From Aradus depressus (Eukaryota; Arthropoda; Insecta; Hemiptera; Aradidae): DNA of 64,000 nucleotides. The position numbers were made by a program, and so were the translations under genes. Of this stretch, positions 43,841-54,824 are shown in pieces (position 1 is the stretch's first letter; the number at the start of each line of letters is the position of its first letter). Under the pieces are notes generated by a model. It saw nothing but the letters and a program-made list of their open reading frames with translations, was not told the origin of the DNA and ran no database searches. The stretch is from contig OY759218.1 of assembly GCA_963662175.1 (NCBI GenBank), positions 51,281,427 to 51,345,426 on the forward strand. Reading direction: 5' to 3'.

Positions 43841-44082
43841 GGCCTCGAGACCTACTAGTGGATTGAAGACTAATCATCTACAAACCCTTTTTGCTTCTTT
43901 ATCATTTAAATTTTTTTTTTTTTTTTTTTTTATGTATAGGTACTTATATTTTTAATTTCTCTTTCTCATCCGTAATAACAAGATAATGGAGTATCATTGA
44001 TGAATGCTTTCACTTTCAATATCCAAGACATGTATTTATTATGTATCACATTTGTTTATTATATATTATTATATACTATATA

Positions 44083-44350
44083 CAGGGTGTCCTTTTTAGA
44101 TGGCCCGGCTGAATTTCTCTTGAACCGCTAACGTTATAAAAAAAATATAAAATACGTATTTAATATTTTTCAGTCTAGTTTAATATTTCGAGTTGTTTTT
44201 GAAAAAAAAATTGTACGGGGTATCCCGTACAATTTCAAATAGGACCCTATACCTTCCGATACATCATCTTAAAGGATTTTTTACATTGAAATCAATGGTG
44301 CAACCCGATTTTAAATTGGTGAAGAAATTATAAAGTTATGGTTCAAAATT
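44083..44350. repeat. Left terminal inverted repeat of the mariner
   Basis: Contains TCTAGTTTAATATTTCGAGT-like sequence and ATTGTACGGGG; mirrored at 45690-45958, with small indels (for example the GGTCCTGGGGTACC insertion on the right). Confidence 0.85.
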
Positions 44351-44429
44351 AAAAGACAAAAAAAAACAATACATTTTGTTAGCTGTTTTTAATAATAAAA
44401 AAATTCCATACCCCTAGAGGTTGGTGAAC

Positions 44430-45500
44430 CTACATTTCATGTTCAAACTGCCTGCCCTCTTTGAAGATGCAAAAATTGGCTCGTCTTAACCACTCTTCGC
44501 TGGTACTCAGTGCGATAGACTGAGGAGAGACGGATCGACAAGCATTTTCCACTCTTTGCTGCAGTTCTTCAACTGATGTTGCAGGGTTATGATTGGCATA
44601 AACGCTGTTTTTCAAATGTCCCCACAAGAGAAAGTCTAACGGAGTTAGATCGGGTGACCGAGGAGGCCAACAGATGGGGCCGTAAGGTCCTATCCACCTA
44701 TTCCGGTAGTGACGATTTAAATAATCTCTCACCTGCAGAGAATTGTGTGCGGGACATCCATCAAGCTGCAGGAGCATTCTTTGCCGTTGCTGCAGAGGAA
44801 CCTCTTCTAGTAAAGTTGGTAATTCCTCTCTCAAGAAATTTAGAAACTGAGCTCCATTTAAATTATTTCGGTAGAAATAAGGACCAATTAATTTATTTCC
44901 GAGAAGTCCACACCAAACGTTGATGCTGTGAACCACCTGGTAACGACAAGAATTCGATACTCTGGGATTTTCCTGTGCCCACGTTCGAAAATTCCAACGA
45001 TTTAGTACACCATTTGTGGTGAACTTTGATTCATCAGTCCATATGATGTATGGGAGAATGCTTTCTTGAGCTTCCCAAATCGACATTTGTGCAAGGAACA
45101 TTAGACGCCTGTCATAATCAGTGTCCCGAAGCCCCTGGACAAGATGAGAGCGACAGGGCTTAAAATTATAAGTCCGGAGTACATCTCTAATTTTGTTCTT
45201 TGAAAAACCTAAAACCCTTCCAGTATTTCGGAGAGAAGAACATGGATTTTCCATAACATACATTAAAATATCCAGCTCCTCGTCGGAATTGCGCTGCCGG
45301 TTTCTTGATGGACCCACAACTGATCCGAATCTCCTCATATTGTGAGCAACACGAATAAACGTTTTGTGGTTCACTTGGGGACGATGGGGAAATTTCTGGG
45401 AGTACAACACGACTGCACGGCGAGCAATACCGCCACTTTCAATAAAACAATTGTACATATCAACTTGTTCCTGATGGGAAAACTGCATCCTTCGGTTCAT
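44430..45500 (-). CDS. Mariner-family DD41D transposase, intact, 356 residues
   Basis: Cut-and-paste transposase. Residues 1-125 form the DNA-binding half, with two helix-turn-helix-like segments (QVNHKTFIRVAHNMRRFGSV near 42-61; LRNTGRVLGFSKNKIRDVL near 90-109). The catalytic RNase H-like core has Asp156 in WTDESKF, Asp247 in LQLDGCPAHNS and Asp289 in PPRSPDLTPLDFLLWG. The spacing between the second and third Asp is 41 residues, which places it with DD41D (rosa/Visitor-type) mariners rather than classical DD34D. There are no stops or frameshifts, and the frame lies centrally between matched TIRs, so the element may be recently active. Start at 45500 is the first Met in a frame opening inside the TIR-proximal DNA. 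The plus-strand frame at 44576-44923 is its antisense shadow. Confidence 0.93.
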   Translation of the reverse strand: MNRRMQFSHQEQVDMYNCFIESGGIARRAVVLYSQKFPHRPQVNHKTFIRVAHNMRRFGSVVGPSRNRQRNSDEELDILMYVMENPCSSLRNTGRVLGFSKNKIRDVLRTYNFKPCRSHLVQGLRDTDYDRRLMFLAQMSIWEAQESILPYIIWTDESKFTTNGVLNRWNFRTWAQENPRVSNSCRYQVVHSINVWCGLLGNKLIGPYFYRNNLNGAQFLNFLREELPTLLEEVPLQQRQRMLLQLDGCPAHNSLQVRDYLNRHYRNRWIGPYGPICWPPRSPDLTPLDFLLWGHLKNSVYANHNPATSVEELQQRVENACRSVSPQSIALSTSEEWLRRANFCIFKEGRQFEHEM

Positions 45501-45689
45501 TTTGACTGGCTGATTAATACTGAATGAAAGGAAGTAGATACTGTTGTAAAAGTTGTTTATTTCCAGGAATTAAAATTCCCTTTCATAAGACCATTTGGGT
45601 AAACAATGACAGTGAATGTAAACAATAGAAGCAATTTAATGTTTTTACTAAAATTAGCAAGCAAATTCGGTTTATTGGAATTAATACCG

Positions 45690-45958
45690 AAACAAAATAA
45701 ATGTTTTTTTTTTTTTATTTTGAACCATAACTTGCACCATTGATTTCAGAGTAAAAAATCATTTAATATGATGTATGGGAAGGTATAGGGCCCTATTTGA
45801 AATTTTAAAGTTGTATTGGTCCTGGGGTACCCCGTACAATTTTTTTTTCAAAAACAACTCGAAATATTAAACTAGACTGAAAAATATTAAATACGTATTT
45901 TTTATAACGTTATCGGTTTAAGAGAAATTCAGCCGGGCCATCTAAAAAGGACACCCTG
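45690..45958. repeat. Right terminal inverted repeat of the mariner
   Basis: Reverse complement of 44083-44350 with indels; ends GGCCATCTAAAAAGGACACC then CTG and the TA duplication. Confidence 0.85.
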
Positions 45959-45970
45959 TATATATATATA

Positions 45971-46028
<58 letters not shown>

Positions 46029-46135
46029 AAATATAAAATTAAAAAAAAAAAAATCTCAGATATTCATAGCTTTGAATTCGAAAAAAAAAAAAAAAAAAAA
46101 AAAAAGCTTTGAATTCGATCCAAAATTCTAAATTG
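45959..46135. repeat. TA microsatellite and A-runs
   Basis: A TA repeat of about 60 bp starts at the mariner's target duplication; A12 and A25 runs follow (46050, 46080). Confidence 0.85.
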
Positions 46136-46160
46136 CATTTTCATCTTACTTTGCCTGGCG

Positions 46161-46346
46161 CTACGGTCCTTGTAGAACCTGGGTCTCCACAACGATCTTC
46201 TGCCATTCTTCTCTATCCTCGGCCTCCCGTCTCCATCTTCTCACACCCATCGTTCTGAGGTCGTCTTCCAGACAACGTAAGCAGGGTCTACCTCTTCTTC
46301 TCTGTCCTCCTGGGTGTCCCTCCAGTATCCTCCTCGGCAGTCTTAC
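46161..46346 (-). pseudogene. LINE ORF2 extreme C-terminus
   Basis: The minus frame of 62 codons reads RRILEGHPGGQRRRGRPCL, DDLRTMGVRRWRREAEDREE, then WQKIVVETQVLQGP and a stop at 46161-46163. The pattern GRP-x-x-RW/CL-x-DL-x-x-MGVR-x-WR-x-x-A-x-DR-x-x-W is the standard end of many insect LINE ORF2 proteins. The frame is open but 5'-truncated. The exact clade is undetermined. Confidence 0.75.
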
Positions 46347-46349
46347 ACT

Positions 46350-47060
46350 TTTTTTTTAGCCACTGATCCCAAAATGGCTAAAAAAAACCATTAAATCCAG
46401 AAGTAAGACACCTATTGACTTTCAATCAAATCAACCATAGAGCAGGCAAGAGTTACTATGAATATTTTGATAGGACATTTTATATTTTAATTCGCCTAGC
46501 ACATCATTAACACAAATATTGATTATCGACTAAATCAGGTAAAGGGGGAGGGTTGAGACGGAAAGCGAAAATGAAAGTAGAATCCACACTTTTACAAGTT
46601 ATATTATTTTCAAAAAATGTGAAAATTTATTTAACATGTTCTATAACAAATTATTGGTAATTCATCAAGTGTCAGTAAAGATCAAAAGATGTATACATAT
46701 GTGTAATGAAACATGTAGCCATTCTGGCAAATATGTTATAAAATATCCTTTCTCTTCCGTTACCAACTTCTGACAACGAAATGAGCCTTCTGGACCCAAC
46801 GACTCTATGTCACATTATTACGTTAATCATTTGCTATCGTTTTTGTTGTATCCTTTTTGTGTTTTGGGGTGATGCTTTAAGGGAAAAAATATTTAGTACT
46901 TCAATAAAATGTTTGCCATATTTACCGTAACCGAGCTGGAATTAAAACTTATAAAAAAAAAAGCCTACTATCCTAAAACAAGTTATATAACTTGTTACTA
47001 AATATGTTATATCACAAGTTTTAGAACTAATAATATATGTATTACCCAATTATAATTACT
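46350..47060. other. No recognisable gene
   Basis: Contains a weak DR-1 echo (CACCTATTGACTTTCAATCA, 46410). Otherwise AT-rich. Confidence 0.35.
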
Positions 47061-47067
47061 CCCACAC

Positions 47068-47432
47068 AAGACTGAAACGACAAGAACATAACATAAGATT
47101 TGGATTGATTTACCACTTGTTAAAGAGGCAATCCAAACTATCCGTGGAGAATGAACTATCTACAAGACCATCTTAAGACCTATTTGGACATACGGACTAG
47201 AACTAGGGGGTTGTGCTAAGCCATCCAACATCAAGCGCAACCAGTCCTTTCAATATAAAGTCCTCAGAACCATTGTTGACGCTCCCAACTATGTTTCCAA
47301 CCTTACCCTGTACAATGATCTCAAAGTTCCTTTTGTCATTGACCTTATTAAGTACCGCTTCTCAAAGTTTCACTCCAATTTTTCCTTCCACAACAATCCT
47401 GTGCTCGATCCTTGTCATCACGTTCCACCCTG
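47068..47432 (+). pseudogene. Jockey-like LINE ORF2, C-terminal fragment
   Basis: Reads IYHLLKRQSKLSVENEL, then after a frameshift ILRPIWTYGLELGGCAKPSN, QSFQYKVLRTIVDAPNYV and LYNDLKVPFVIDLIKYR. The order KRQSKLS, RPIWTYG-x-x-x-WG, QYKVLRTIVDAP-x-YV is characteristic of the end of Jockey-clade ORF2. Continues to a stop at 47430-47432. Related to 16122-16670. Confidence 0.8.
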
Positions 47433-48000
47433 ACGATCCGTCCCGAAGACTGAGGTGGTGCTGGCCGAGAGACCTGCTACGATAAGACAGTGTCTTGAAA
47501 GTGCTGGTAGTGACCAGCCTCTTCTCTCATTGTCTCCTCTCTTCAGCTCTCCTGTCCTTCTCTGTCTGCCTTCACTGCTAGGCAGATCCAGGGGGTACGG
47601 TGGATCACCCGACCCCCCGTGACCTCCTCTACCTCCATTTAGTTGTAGGAATGAGGGGAGTCGATGCGGGGGTGTTCCGGGGGTCTCTGATTTATCATAT
47701 TATTTCTTTATTTAGTTTTATGATTTCTTTATGTACTTATTTCACTTTTTTCACATTTATTTAATTTAGTCTTACTGTATTTCTTTTTCTTTTTTCTGTA
47801 ATTATTATTTTGTTTATGCATTAATTTGTATATACTTTATATTATTATTCTTGTTTTCCTTATTATTTTATTTTTTCTTATTTTGTTTATATTGCCATTT
47901 ATTATTTTATATTTTTTATACTCACTGTCATCAAATTTACTTATGGTTCTATTTTAACTGATTATAAATATACTAAATAAAAAAATAAATAAAAAAATTT
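47433..48000 (+). mobile_element. 3' UTR and A-rich tail of the Jockey-like LINE
   Basis: A GC-richer start (GATCCAGGGGGTACGGTGG), then T-rich DNA, ending TATACTAAATAAAAAAATAA. The distal half matches 39767-40060. Confidence 0.6.
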
Positions 48001-48002
48001 CG

Positions 48003-48060
48003 TTTATTACAAATAATTCTCGCTGGGGAAGTGCATTGCCGGTGATTGACGGACTTCTTT
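48003..48060 (+). repeat. DR-1 right-end fragment
   Basis: CTCGCTGGGGAAGTGCATTG then CCGGTGATTGACGGAC. Confidence 0.55.
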
Positions 48061-48600
48061 TAACAATATTACAGTACATTAGGTTACCCAACTCAACAGC
48101 TCTCTTCATATTTCTAATGTAGCCACAGAAAACCGAAGAGAAATATGCAGTGGTGCGAACTTATGAAGGTTGAGTGAATAAAATGTTGTGCCGGTCCATC
48201 AAAAAAGCCCGAAACTTTAATCTCAAGTTACGGTAGCTTTATCATACTTAACGTTATTATTTTTTTTCTTTTTTCCTTCTAGGGGTAGTTACTCTTTCTC
48301 TTAAAAATTATGTTAAATGGAAATGTCTAGTCTTAATTTTTGTTTACTTTGCCATACACTTTGAATTATAAGTGTTTACCAGTGGGATAGTTGCATAAGC
48401 AAAACATTTTAATGTTGTAGATTCTAGAAAAAAAATTGATAAGGCCATAACAGGACTTATTCAAGCAAATCGCGTTAATCCACATCACATATATATTATC
48501 TTTTATTTATTTATATTCTTGTTAATAAAAAAAATACCAATAATAAAAATATTTTTGTGATTCGTTGCTATGCGAAACAATTTAAACATTGCTTTGGAAT
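48061..48600. other. No recognisable feature
   Basis: AT-rich; nothing is supported. Confidence 0.35.
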
Positions 48601-49150
48601 ATTTACTACGGAAATTTATTTTTCATTCTTTAGGGCGCTATAAATTCGAACGTATTGATCTCAAATTTACGAAAACATTAGCGATTGGAAATTAAATAAC
48701 GAACATTATTTGTAGGAGCCCGATTTTCGATACGACTAACCGTTCTCGGGTAAATCAAGGAAACGTATAAGAATATGTGTTTCAAAACGACATTTCAGGA
48801 TGTTTTCGGCATGTATCTCGCAAACCGGGCGACCTGCGAAAATTTGTATTTATATAAAATTTGTCCTTCACTTTTCTCTTCAACTCGATTTTTGATTAGA
48901 TCATAAATATAAACGGTATTAAGTAAAATGTACTTTGGCCTCAATTATCGTCGAATTTCGGCCAAAATCTAATCAGATCTACGTTAGCACATGCGACGTC
49001 TAGTTCATAGCTACAGTCTTTTCTGCGTTAGAGCGTTTACAAAGTGCAAATCACATACACACGCACAGAAAGATATGAACACGAAAATGTCAAAACAGGG
49101 AAAGAGCTGTGCATTCCGTCTTTCATCGAGAAAGCATTTCCAGTTTCCAC
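48600..49150 (+). repeat. DR-2 dispersed repeat, longest copy
   Basis: CCGATTTTCGATACGACTAA, GTTCTCGGGTAAATCAAGG, CATGTATCTCGCAAACCGG, AATTTCGGCCAAAATCTAAT and CAAATCACATACACACGCAC. Short frames of 60-63 codons at its end are incidental. Confidence 0.55.
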
Positions 49151-49835
49151 ACCTCGAAGGCTTTGGCGGGCCAGTCCACTAAAAATCGACCTCTCAATCC
49201 CCGAAAATTTCCCAAAATCTTATTAGTTAAGTTAAGCTGAAGTTGAAAATGCCTCTCAATAAATCATTATCGTTTAAACTGTTAGCCTGATCCCTGAGTG
49301 GAGGTGAGGTGTATGTTTAGCAGTGGCTTGGCCTATAAATCACTAGCCAACTAAGTTTCCGAAGTATGGTAAATTCCCCAAAATGCCCTCTGTTAATATT
49401 TACTCTCGTCTAATTGTGGGTCCTCAGCTGGGCTAAGTTTCGCTTATCACCAAACTCAGTAAAGAGCAGATTGGTTGGGCACCTCAACCAATGGACAATC
49501 TCGCAATTTTGTCAAAATATTTCTATATTTTAATAATTTTTTTGCTAACTCCCTGGGAAAAATTGAACAGAAAAAAGTAGAAGAAAAAACGGAGATCTGA
49601 AGAATATTTACGATTCACCTTGGGGTCTTAAGTCCAAGCATCTCGATTTATAGTCCATGTTCAACTTTTTTTATTTTTCATTTTATTTTATTTATTTTTA
49701 AAAATAAAATAAAGACTGAATAATATTCTCTCAATAAATTTGGATCCATAACAAATACAATTTAGAAGTAAATATATTCTTTACAACTCAACAATTTTCT
49801 TATTTATTTTTTGGTTATTACAAACTAGCAATTAT
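49151..49835. other. No recognisable gene
   Basis: Mixed sequence; nothing is assigned. Confidence 0.35.
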
Positions 49836-49837
49836 AA

Positions 49838-49872
49838 ACGTTTCGGAAAGTATTCCCATCGTCAGTATCTAA
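49838..49872 (-). repeat. Hammerhead-like motif
   Basis: The minus strand reads ACTGACGATGGGAATACTTT then CCGAAACGTTTATAATTG: CTGACGA, a GGAA/TTCC-type stem, and GAAACGTT. Confidence 0.45.
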
Positions 49873-50620
49873 AAATGTTCTTCATATCATCATTAAAAAT
49901 AACATCTTAAGATGTTCGTCAATAATTAATTAGAAAATTATATTTCAGCTAATCAAATACAAAAATGAGTGAAAAAAAAATATTACATCATTATGAGGTC
50001 TATAGTTACATCAACACATAGCCAAAAAAGGAAAATACATGTACATAAAAAATATTTTGTGTTCTTTTTCATATTAAATACAAAATTATCCTAGAATATC
50101 TTTATATTATACGAAACTTTTTCAGTGACAAATAAACACTCCTGTGACGGAAAATACATTTTTTATCCGTAGCAGGTTGTTACGCGCACCCCGCACTAAC
50201 GTCTACGTACAAATACTTCAACTATTATTATCGGTGTCAGGTTATGTTATCCGTCTTTATTACCTGCACTCCGCTCTATCTTCCCCCATCACTATGGTGC
50301 ACGAGCGAGGTAAGCATTCATGGTGGTTATCCATGTAAGCTTATGTTGCCCGTTAAATAGGTTCAACATTTTCCAAGGTACAGTGAGAGAGTGACGTCAA
50401 AACTTGCTATAAACATTTTAAACAGTCTTCGACAAAAATAGTCTAGGCTACCGACGGATAAGTATTTTCAAGTTGTCTCAACTAAAATGTGATCGGAAAT
50501 GCTATCTTTAAGTACGAACCATTAATCTTAGGTAAGAAGTGAAGCGACACTAAGCAGATTACCTGGGTTCACCTAATTAATTGTCCCTACTTTGTATTAA
50601 ATATTATCCTGGTTACAGAT
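49873..50620. other. No recognisable gene
   Basis: A 64-codon frame at 50144-50338 is moderately GC-rich and ends near a GAGGTAAGC word that could be a splice donor. No protein family is recognised. Confidence 0.3.
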
Positions 50621-50884
50621 AGAGCAGGTCCTGAGACGATCTGACAAGGAATGTTACATGTCTAACATGTGATGAGTGATATGATACTAAATTATTGGAG
50701 CCAACCGAAGAGAAACGACAGTGCCGGTAGCGTGCTTATACACTTTGCAAAAGGTGGTGAGTTTGATGCCTGTTGGAGGTGCGGTGTTCACTTGAAACTC
50801 CAAGACAAAACATTGCAAAGCCAGTAAACCTCATCTATGAGTGTGAATCCAGATCCTTCATACATGAAGAAGCGTTTCCAGACA

Positions 50885-51060
50885 TTCTAAAATAAAGTAC
50901 TTAGGAAAATAGCCGGCCCGGTCAAGGATAGAGAAACCCAGGAGTTCAGAACAAACAGGGAGCTGAGGGACATCTTTTGCGCCTTCGGTGGGGCTGGGCA
51001 TGTGGAGAGAAGCGGATCGCAGAACCAGGACGAGGAAGACTGGTGAAGAAGAATCCCGTG
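50885..51060 (+). pseudogene. LINE ORF2 C-terminal fragment
   Basis: Reads LRKIAGPVKDRETQEFRTNR, ELRDIFCAFGGAGHVERSGS, then NQDEEDW and a stop. YGPV-x-D-x-ETGE-x-RRTN-x-EL ... GHV-ER is a frequent C-terminal pattern of insect LINEs (about 25 residues seem deleted before GHVER). Decayed and isolated. Confidence 0.65.
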
Positions 51061-51107
51061 GAACACATGTGATGAACTAGCAACCGGTGGCTCGAGGTAG
51101 GTGAGTA

Positions 51108-51240
51108 AAGGACGCCGGTAGCTCAGGAGTAGCGCCTACTGCGCTCAAGTTCGCGGGTTTGAATCCGGGCAGAGGATTTTTTACCCGTGAAAAACAGTTT
51201 CAAGAAGAATTGTGAACACTGTAAGTCAGAAGTGATTGCA
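51108..51240 (+). mobile_element. tRNA-like SINE head
   Basis: ACGCCGGTAGCTCAGGAGTA is an A-box region and CGCGGGTTTGAATCCGGGC a B box. The start matches the SINE at 62303. Downstream ACCCGTGAAAAACAGTTT departs from it. It lacks a closed acceptor stem, so it is not called a tRNA gene. Confidence 0.55.
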
Positions 51241-51269
51241 GCAATGAACACAAAATTTGAAATGAAGGT

Positions 51270-51410
51270 GTCCCGTATACTAACTTAGTTCTCATTAGAT
51301 CTTGGTCGAAATCGGATAAAAATTAAGATGGGCCTAACAACATTTTCCAGGATACCGCTTATAATTATGTCTCGACAACCAATTTTTTCTCGAAGCCTGA
51401 TGCTTGACTA
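51270..51410 (+). repeat. DR-2 fragment
   Basis: CATTAGATCTTGGTCGAAAT, TAAGATGGGCCTAACAACAT and CTTATAATTATGTCTCGAC parallel 15290-15400. Confidence 0.45.
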
Positions 51411-51840
51411 AATGAAACCACCCTGTTACCTTATCTATTTAACAACTTGAAGATGGAAGATGAGAAGTTAATAATGTTAACGAATAAGCAGTGTAAAAAA
51501 TATCATAATGAGATTTTAAAGGAAAGAGTAAGGCAAGAAATTGGAGAACAAGTGAAATTAGATGGTAAGAAAACGTTATCAATAAGCAAACAGTATCACT
51601 TATTTTAATGAACATCATCATAATATAACGTATTATATATCTTTTAATTATTGGCAAATCTTCTTCATATCATTTGGTTATCATAATCGCACTTTTGAAA
51701 GACAAAAGTCAATCAAAATAGATGGTTTCTAGAAAAATCAATTAGAAACTTTCTTTATAGACGAAAAAAATATTTAACAGATGGATCAAAGATACATGTT
51801 CTTATGTATAAAGTCTTATTTTTATGTACAGGTTATTTTA
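51411..51840. other. No recognisable feature
   Basis: AT-rich. Confidence 0.35.
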
Positions 51841-51844
51841 CATT

Positions 51845-52105
51845 AATTGAAGTACACATAAGGACGACACCTATTGATTTTCAGTCAAATCGCACAAAGA
51901 AAAGGGGAGTATTAGGGGGGGCTCACTCAACACAAAAACGTATTAAACTGCCGATGTGATGTATTGATACGAAATTTCATATGTATTATATGTATAATGT
52001 GTATAGAAGTCCCCAAGTAAGTAAATATTGACTCAATTGGTGTTAGAGAGAGAGCAAAAACTTTGTACTGGGGAAGTACATTGCCGGTGATTTACCGATG
52101 AATTT
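51845..52105 (+). repeat. DR-1 right part
   Basis: GTACACATAAGGACGACACC, TTTTCAGTCAAATCGCAC, then AAGTACATTGCCGGTGATTT and ACCGATGA at the right end. Confidence 0.65.
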
Positions 52106-52720
52106 CTTTTTTCTTATTTTTATAACTTTTATTCTAGAAATATTGCTACACGAATTTAGAAATATGTGTACAAAAATGTTTCACATGGTTAGGATCATTG
52201 ATCGGAGACTGATTTCAGAGGAGTGATTAGTGTGACCCAATACACGTCAGGAGTACTAGAGGTAAGAGGAGATCCCTCTTCACCATTCTTTACAATTTTT
52301 TTAGTCGTTCGCTTATACTTTTATTCTTTTAGTCTCGTTTTATTTAGCTGTATTCTTTGATAGTTTAGTTATATTATTAATCAAACTTAATATTAGATTT
52401 AGAGTAGTAATGTCGGAAAAAGGATTAAAGAAGTAGGGAGGGGATGTAAGTCTAGGCAACGCTGCAGCCCTACCATTTCAACCAGCCTGCCTCCTCCCCC
52501 CCCACATATATCATAACCTGAATATAATTTTTCAAGACTAACCCTTTGACCATAGAAATAGCGTCTTATGTAGTGATTTACTCAAGTGAAAAATACGGGT
52601 CTTAAACTCGATTAAAAAAATTCAATAGGGTGCGAAGAAATAATAAAAATTTTTGATCGTGCTAAAAATGAATCTGAAGCCATTTTTAAATAGCGGCTAA
52701 AATATTAGGGTGGTTGCTAA
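52106..52720. other. No recognisable gene
   Basis: Unassigned sequence before the 41-bp array. Confidence 0.35.
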
Positions 52721-52724
52721 AGAC

Positions 52725-53850
52725 AAGAACAGAGGCTCAAGGGGAAAGCGCTGAACGACTCAGGAAGGGGTTCATAAGGCTCAAGGGGGAAGCCCTGGAA
52801 GACACAAGGACACTATAAGGCTTAAGGGGGAAGCACTGGAAGACACAAGGACACTATAAGGCTTAAGGGGGAAGCACTGGAAGACACAAGGACACTATAA
52901 GGCTTAAGGGGGAAGCACTGGAAGACACAAGGACACTATAAGGCTTAAGGGGGAAGCACTGGAAGACACAAGGACACTATAAGGCTTAAGGGGGAAGCAC
53001 TGGAAGACACAAGGACACTATAAGGCTTAAGGGGGAAGCACTGGAAGACTCAAGGACACTATAAGGCTTAAGGGGGAAGCACTGGAAGACTCAAGGACAC
53101 TATAAGGCTTAAGGGGGAAGCACTGGAAGACACAAGGACACAATAAGGCTTAAGGGGAAGCACTGGAAGACTCAAGGACACTATAAGGCTTAAGGGGGAA
53201 GCACTGGAAGACACAAGGACACTATAAGGCTTAAGGGGGAAGCACTGGAAGACACAAGGACACTATAAGGCTTAAGGGGGAAGCACTGGAAGACTCAAGG
53301 ACACTATAAGGCTTAAGGGGGAAGCACTGGAAGACTCAAGGACACTATAAGGCTCAAGGGGGAAGCACTGGAAGACTCAAGAACACTTTAAGGCTTAAGG
53401 GGGAAGCACTGGAAGACTCAAGAACCCTATAAGGCTTAAGGGGGAAGCACTGGAAGACTCAAGGACACTATAAGGCTCAAGGGGGAAGCACTGGAAGACT
53501 CTAGGACACTATAAGGCGTAAGGGGGAAGCACTGGAAGACTCAAGGACAATATAAGGCGTAAGGGGGAAGCACTGGAAGACTCAAGAACCCTATAAGGCT
53601 TAAGGGGGAAGCACTGGAAGACTCAAGGACACTATAAGGCGTAAGGGGGAAGCACTGGAAGACTCAAGGACAATATAAGGCGTAAGGGGGAAGCACTGGA
53701 AGACTCAAGGACACTATAAGGCTTAAGAGGTAAGCGCTGGTCGACTCAAGAAGAGCCCTATAAGGCTCAAGGGGGAAGCACTGGAAGACTCAAAGGGGCC
53801 TTAGCCTAATAAGGCTCAAAGCAGTCTCTAGAAGACTCAAGGGAGTGCTA
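52725..53850. repeat. 41-bp purine-rich minisatellite, about 27 units
   Basis: The unit AAGGCTTAAGGGGGAAGCAC, TGGAAGACACAAGGACACTA, T repeats every 41 bp. The centre and left are homogeneous (ACACA and ACTCA variants), degrading at both ends (52730-52800, 53730-53850). About 70 per cent purine on the plus strand. Confidence 0.93.
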
Positions 53851-54100
53851 GAAGACCTTACTTTGAACTATTTCCTACAGAAATTTATTGTACATTGTAT
53901 ATCTATTATCATATCAACTATTTGAAATTTTGATGGTTGGGTTGTAAATTTCATAAGGCACATTTTTTGTAGGGATCAATTTTTTGGAAGGAATAACCGT
54001 TTTCGTTTAAATTGAAAAAAAAAGTATAAACAATGGGTTTCGAGTTGTCATGCCGGTTTTCGTCATGTATATTGCAACCGAAGGGGCGGGTTACGGAAAA
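53851..54100. other. No recognisable feature
   Basis: AT-rich; short frames only. Confidence 0.35.
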
Positions 54101-54420
54101 ATGTATTGTTAATAGGTGTCCTCCAGATTCCTCTAACACATTTGATTGAATATTTTTTAACCTTAATCAGTAATATAAGTGTATCTTGTAAAATGTACTT
54201 AACCCCCGCAGTAAAGGGTCCCAATTTTCGTCCCATTTTGACCAAAATCTACTTAGATCTAAGTTGAGATGACATCTTGATCTCAAATTTCAAGTTCATT
54301 GCTATAATCATTTCTAAGTTAGAGCGCTCACATTATTCCAATCAAAGACAAATATCATCACGAAATTGTACAAATGTGTTTAAGGGACCTTAAAAGGGGA
54401 AATTCAGTTGAAACCTCAAC
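54100..54420 (+). repeat. DR-2 copy
   Basis: TAAAATGTACTTAACCCCCG, CATTTTGACCAAAATCTACT, TTGATCTCAAATTTCAAGTT and TCTAAGTTAGAGCGCTCACA. Confidence 0.55.
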
Positions 54421-54469
54421 TGAAACCCATTGATTTTTTTTAATATGAAAAATAAATAAATAAAATCAG

Positions 54470-54525
54470 CAATCTTCAGTATTCGATCCGGGAACATTCG
54501 CAGCCACTACGCCATGAGGTTTAAC
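54470..54525 (-). mobile_element. Possible tRNA-like SINE remnant
   Basis: On the minus strand CATGGCGTAGTGGCTGCG (A-box-like) precedes CCGGATCGAATACTG (B-box-like). The boxes are only about 20 nt apart, shorter than in a tRNA. Confidence 0.3.
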
Positions 54526-54824
54526 CCCAAAAAGTAATATGAAATCGTAATATTGTACAATCGAATATAACTATGTAGACCAATAAATATTTATGCCTTA
54601 AAAGCCACTTTAAATAAAAGCAAGAATAATGATATATAACACAGATATTTGTACTGCATTATTAAACATGAATAAATGTGAAATAATTTATATGTTTTTA
54701 GTCAATACTCTTCAAATTACCGAGGGTAACTTTAAGGCAAATTATGGGTCATTTCACGCCAAAGTCAACCAGAGTGGATTTTTCAAAATGTTCTCTAAAA
54801 TGTATTTGTATGGGCTATTATCAG
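54526..54824. other. No recognisable gene
   Basis: The 101-codon plus frame at 54629-54934 runs into DR-1 and has no family motif. Confidence 0.3.

Larger units (their letters stand above)
44083..45958 (-). mobile_element. Complete mariner element (DD41D type) with long TIRs
   Basis: Bounded by CAGGGTGTCCTTTTTAGATG and its reverse complement, with TA on each side (44081-44082, 45959-45960), the Tc1/mariner target duplication. The inverted repeats extend imperfectly for about 250 bp (to near 44350 and from near 45690), far longer than the 20-30 bp of typical mariners. The only gene is the transposase at 44430-45500. The element sits at a TA-repeat tract that continues to 46023. Confidence 0.92.

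Noticed and set aside
44576..44923. Plus-strand 115-codon ORF inside the mariner
   Set aside because: Antisense shadow of the intact transposase.
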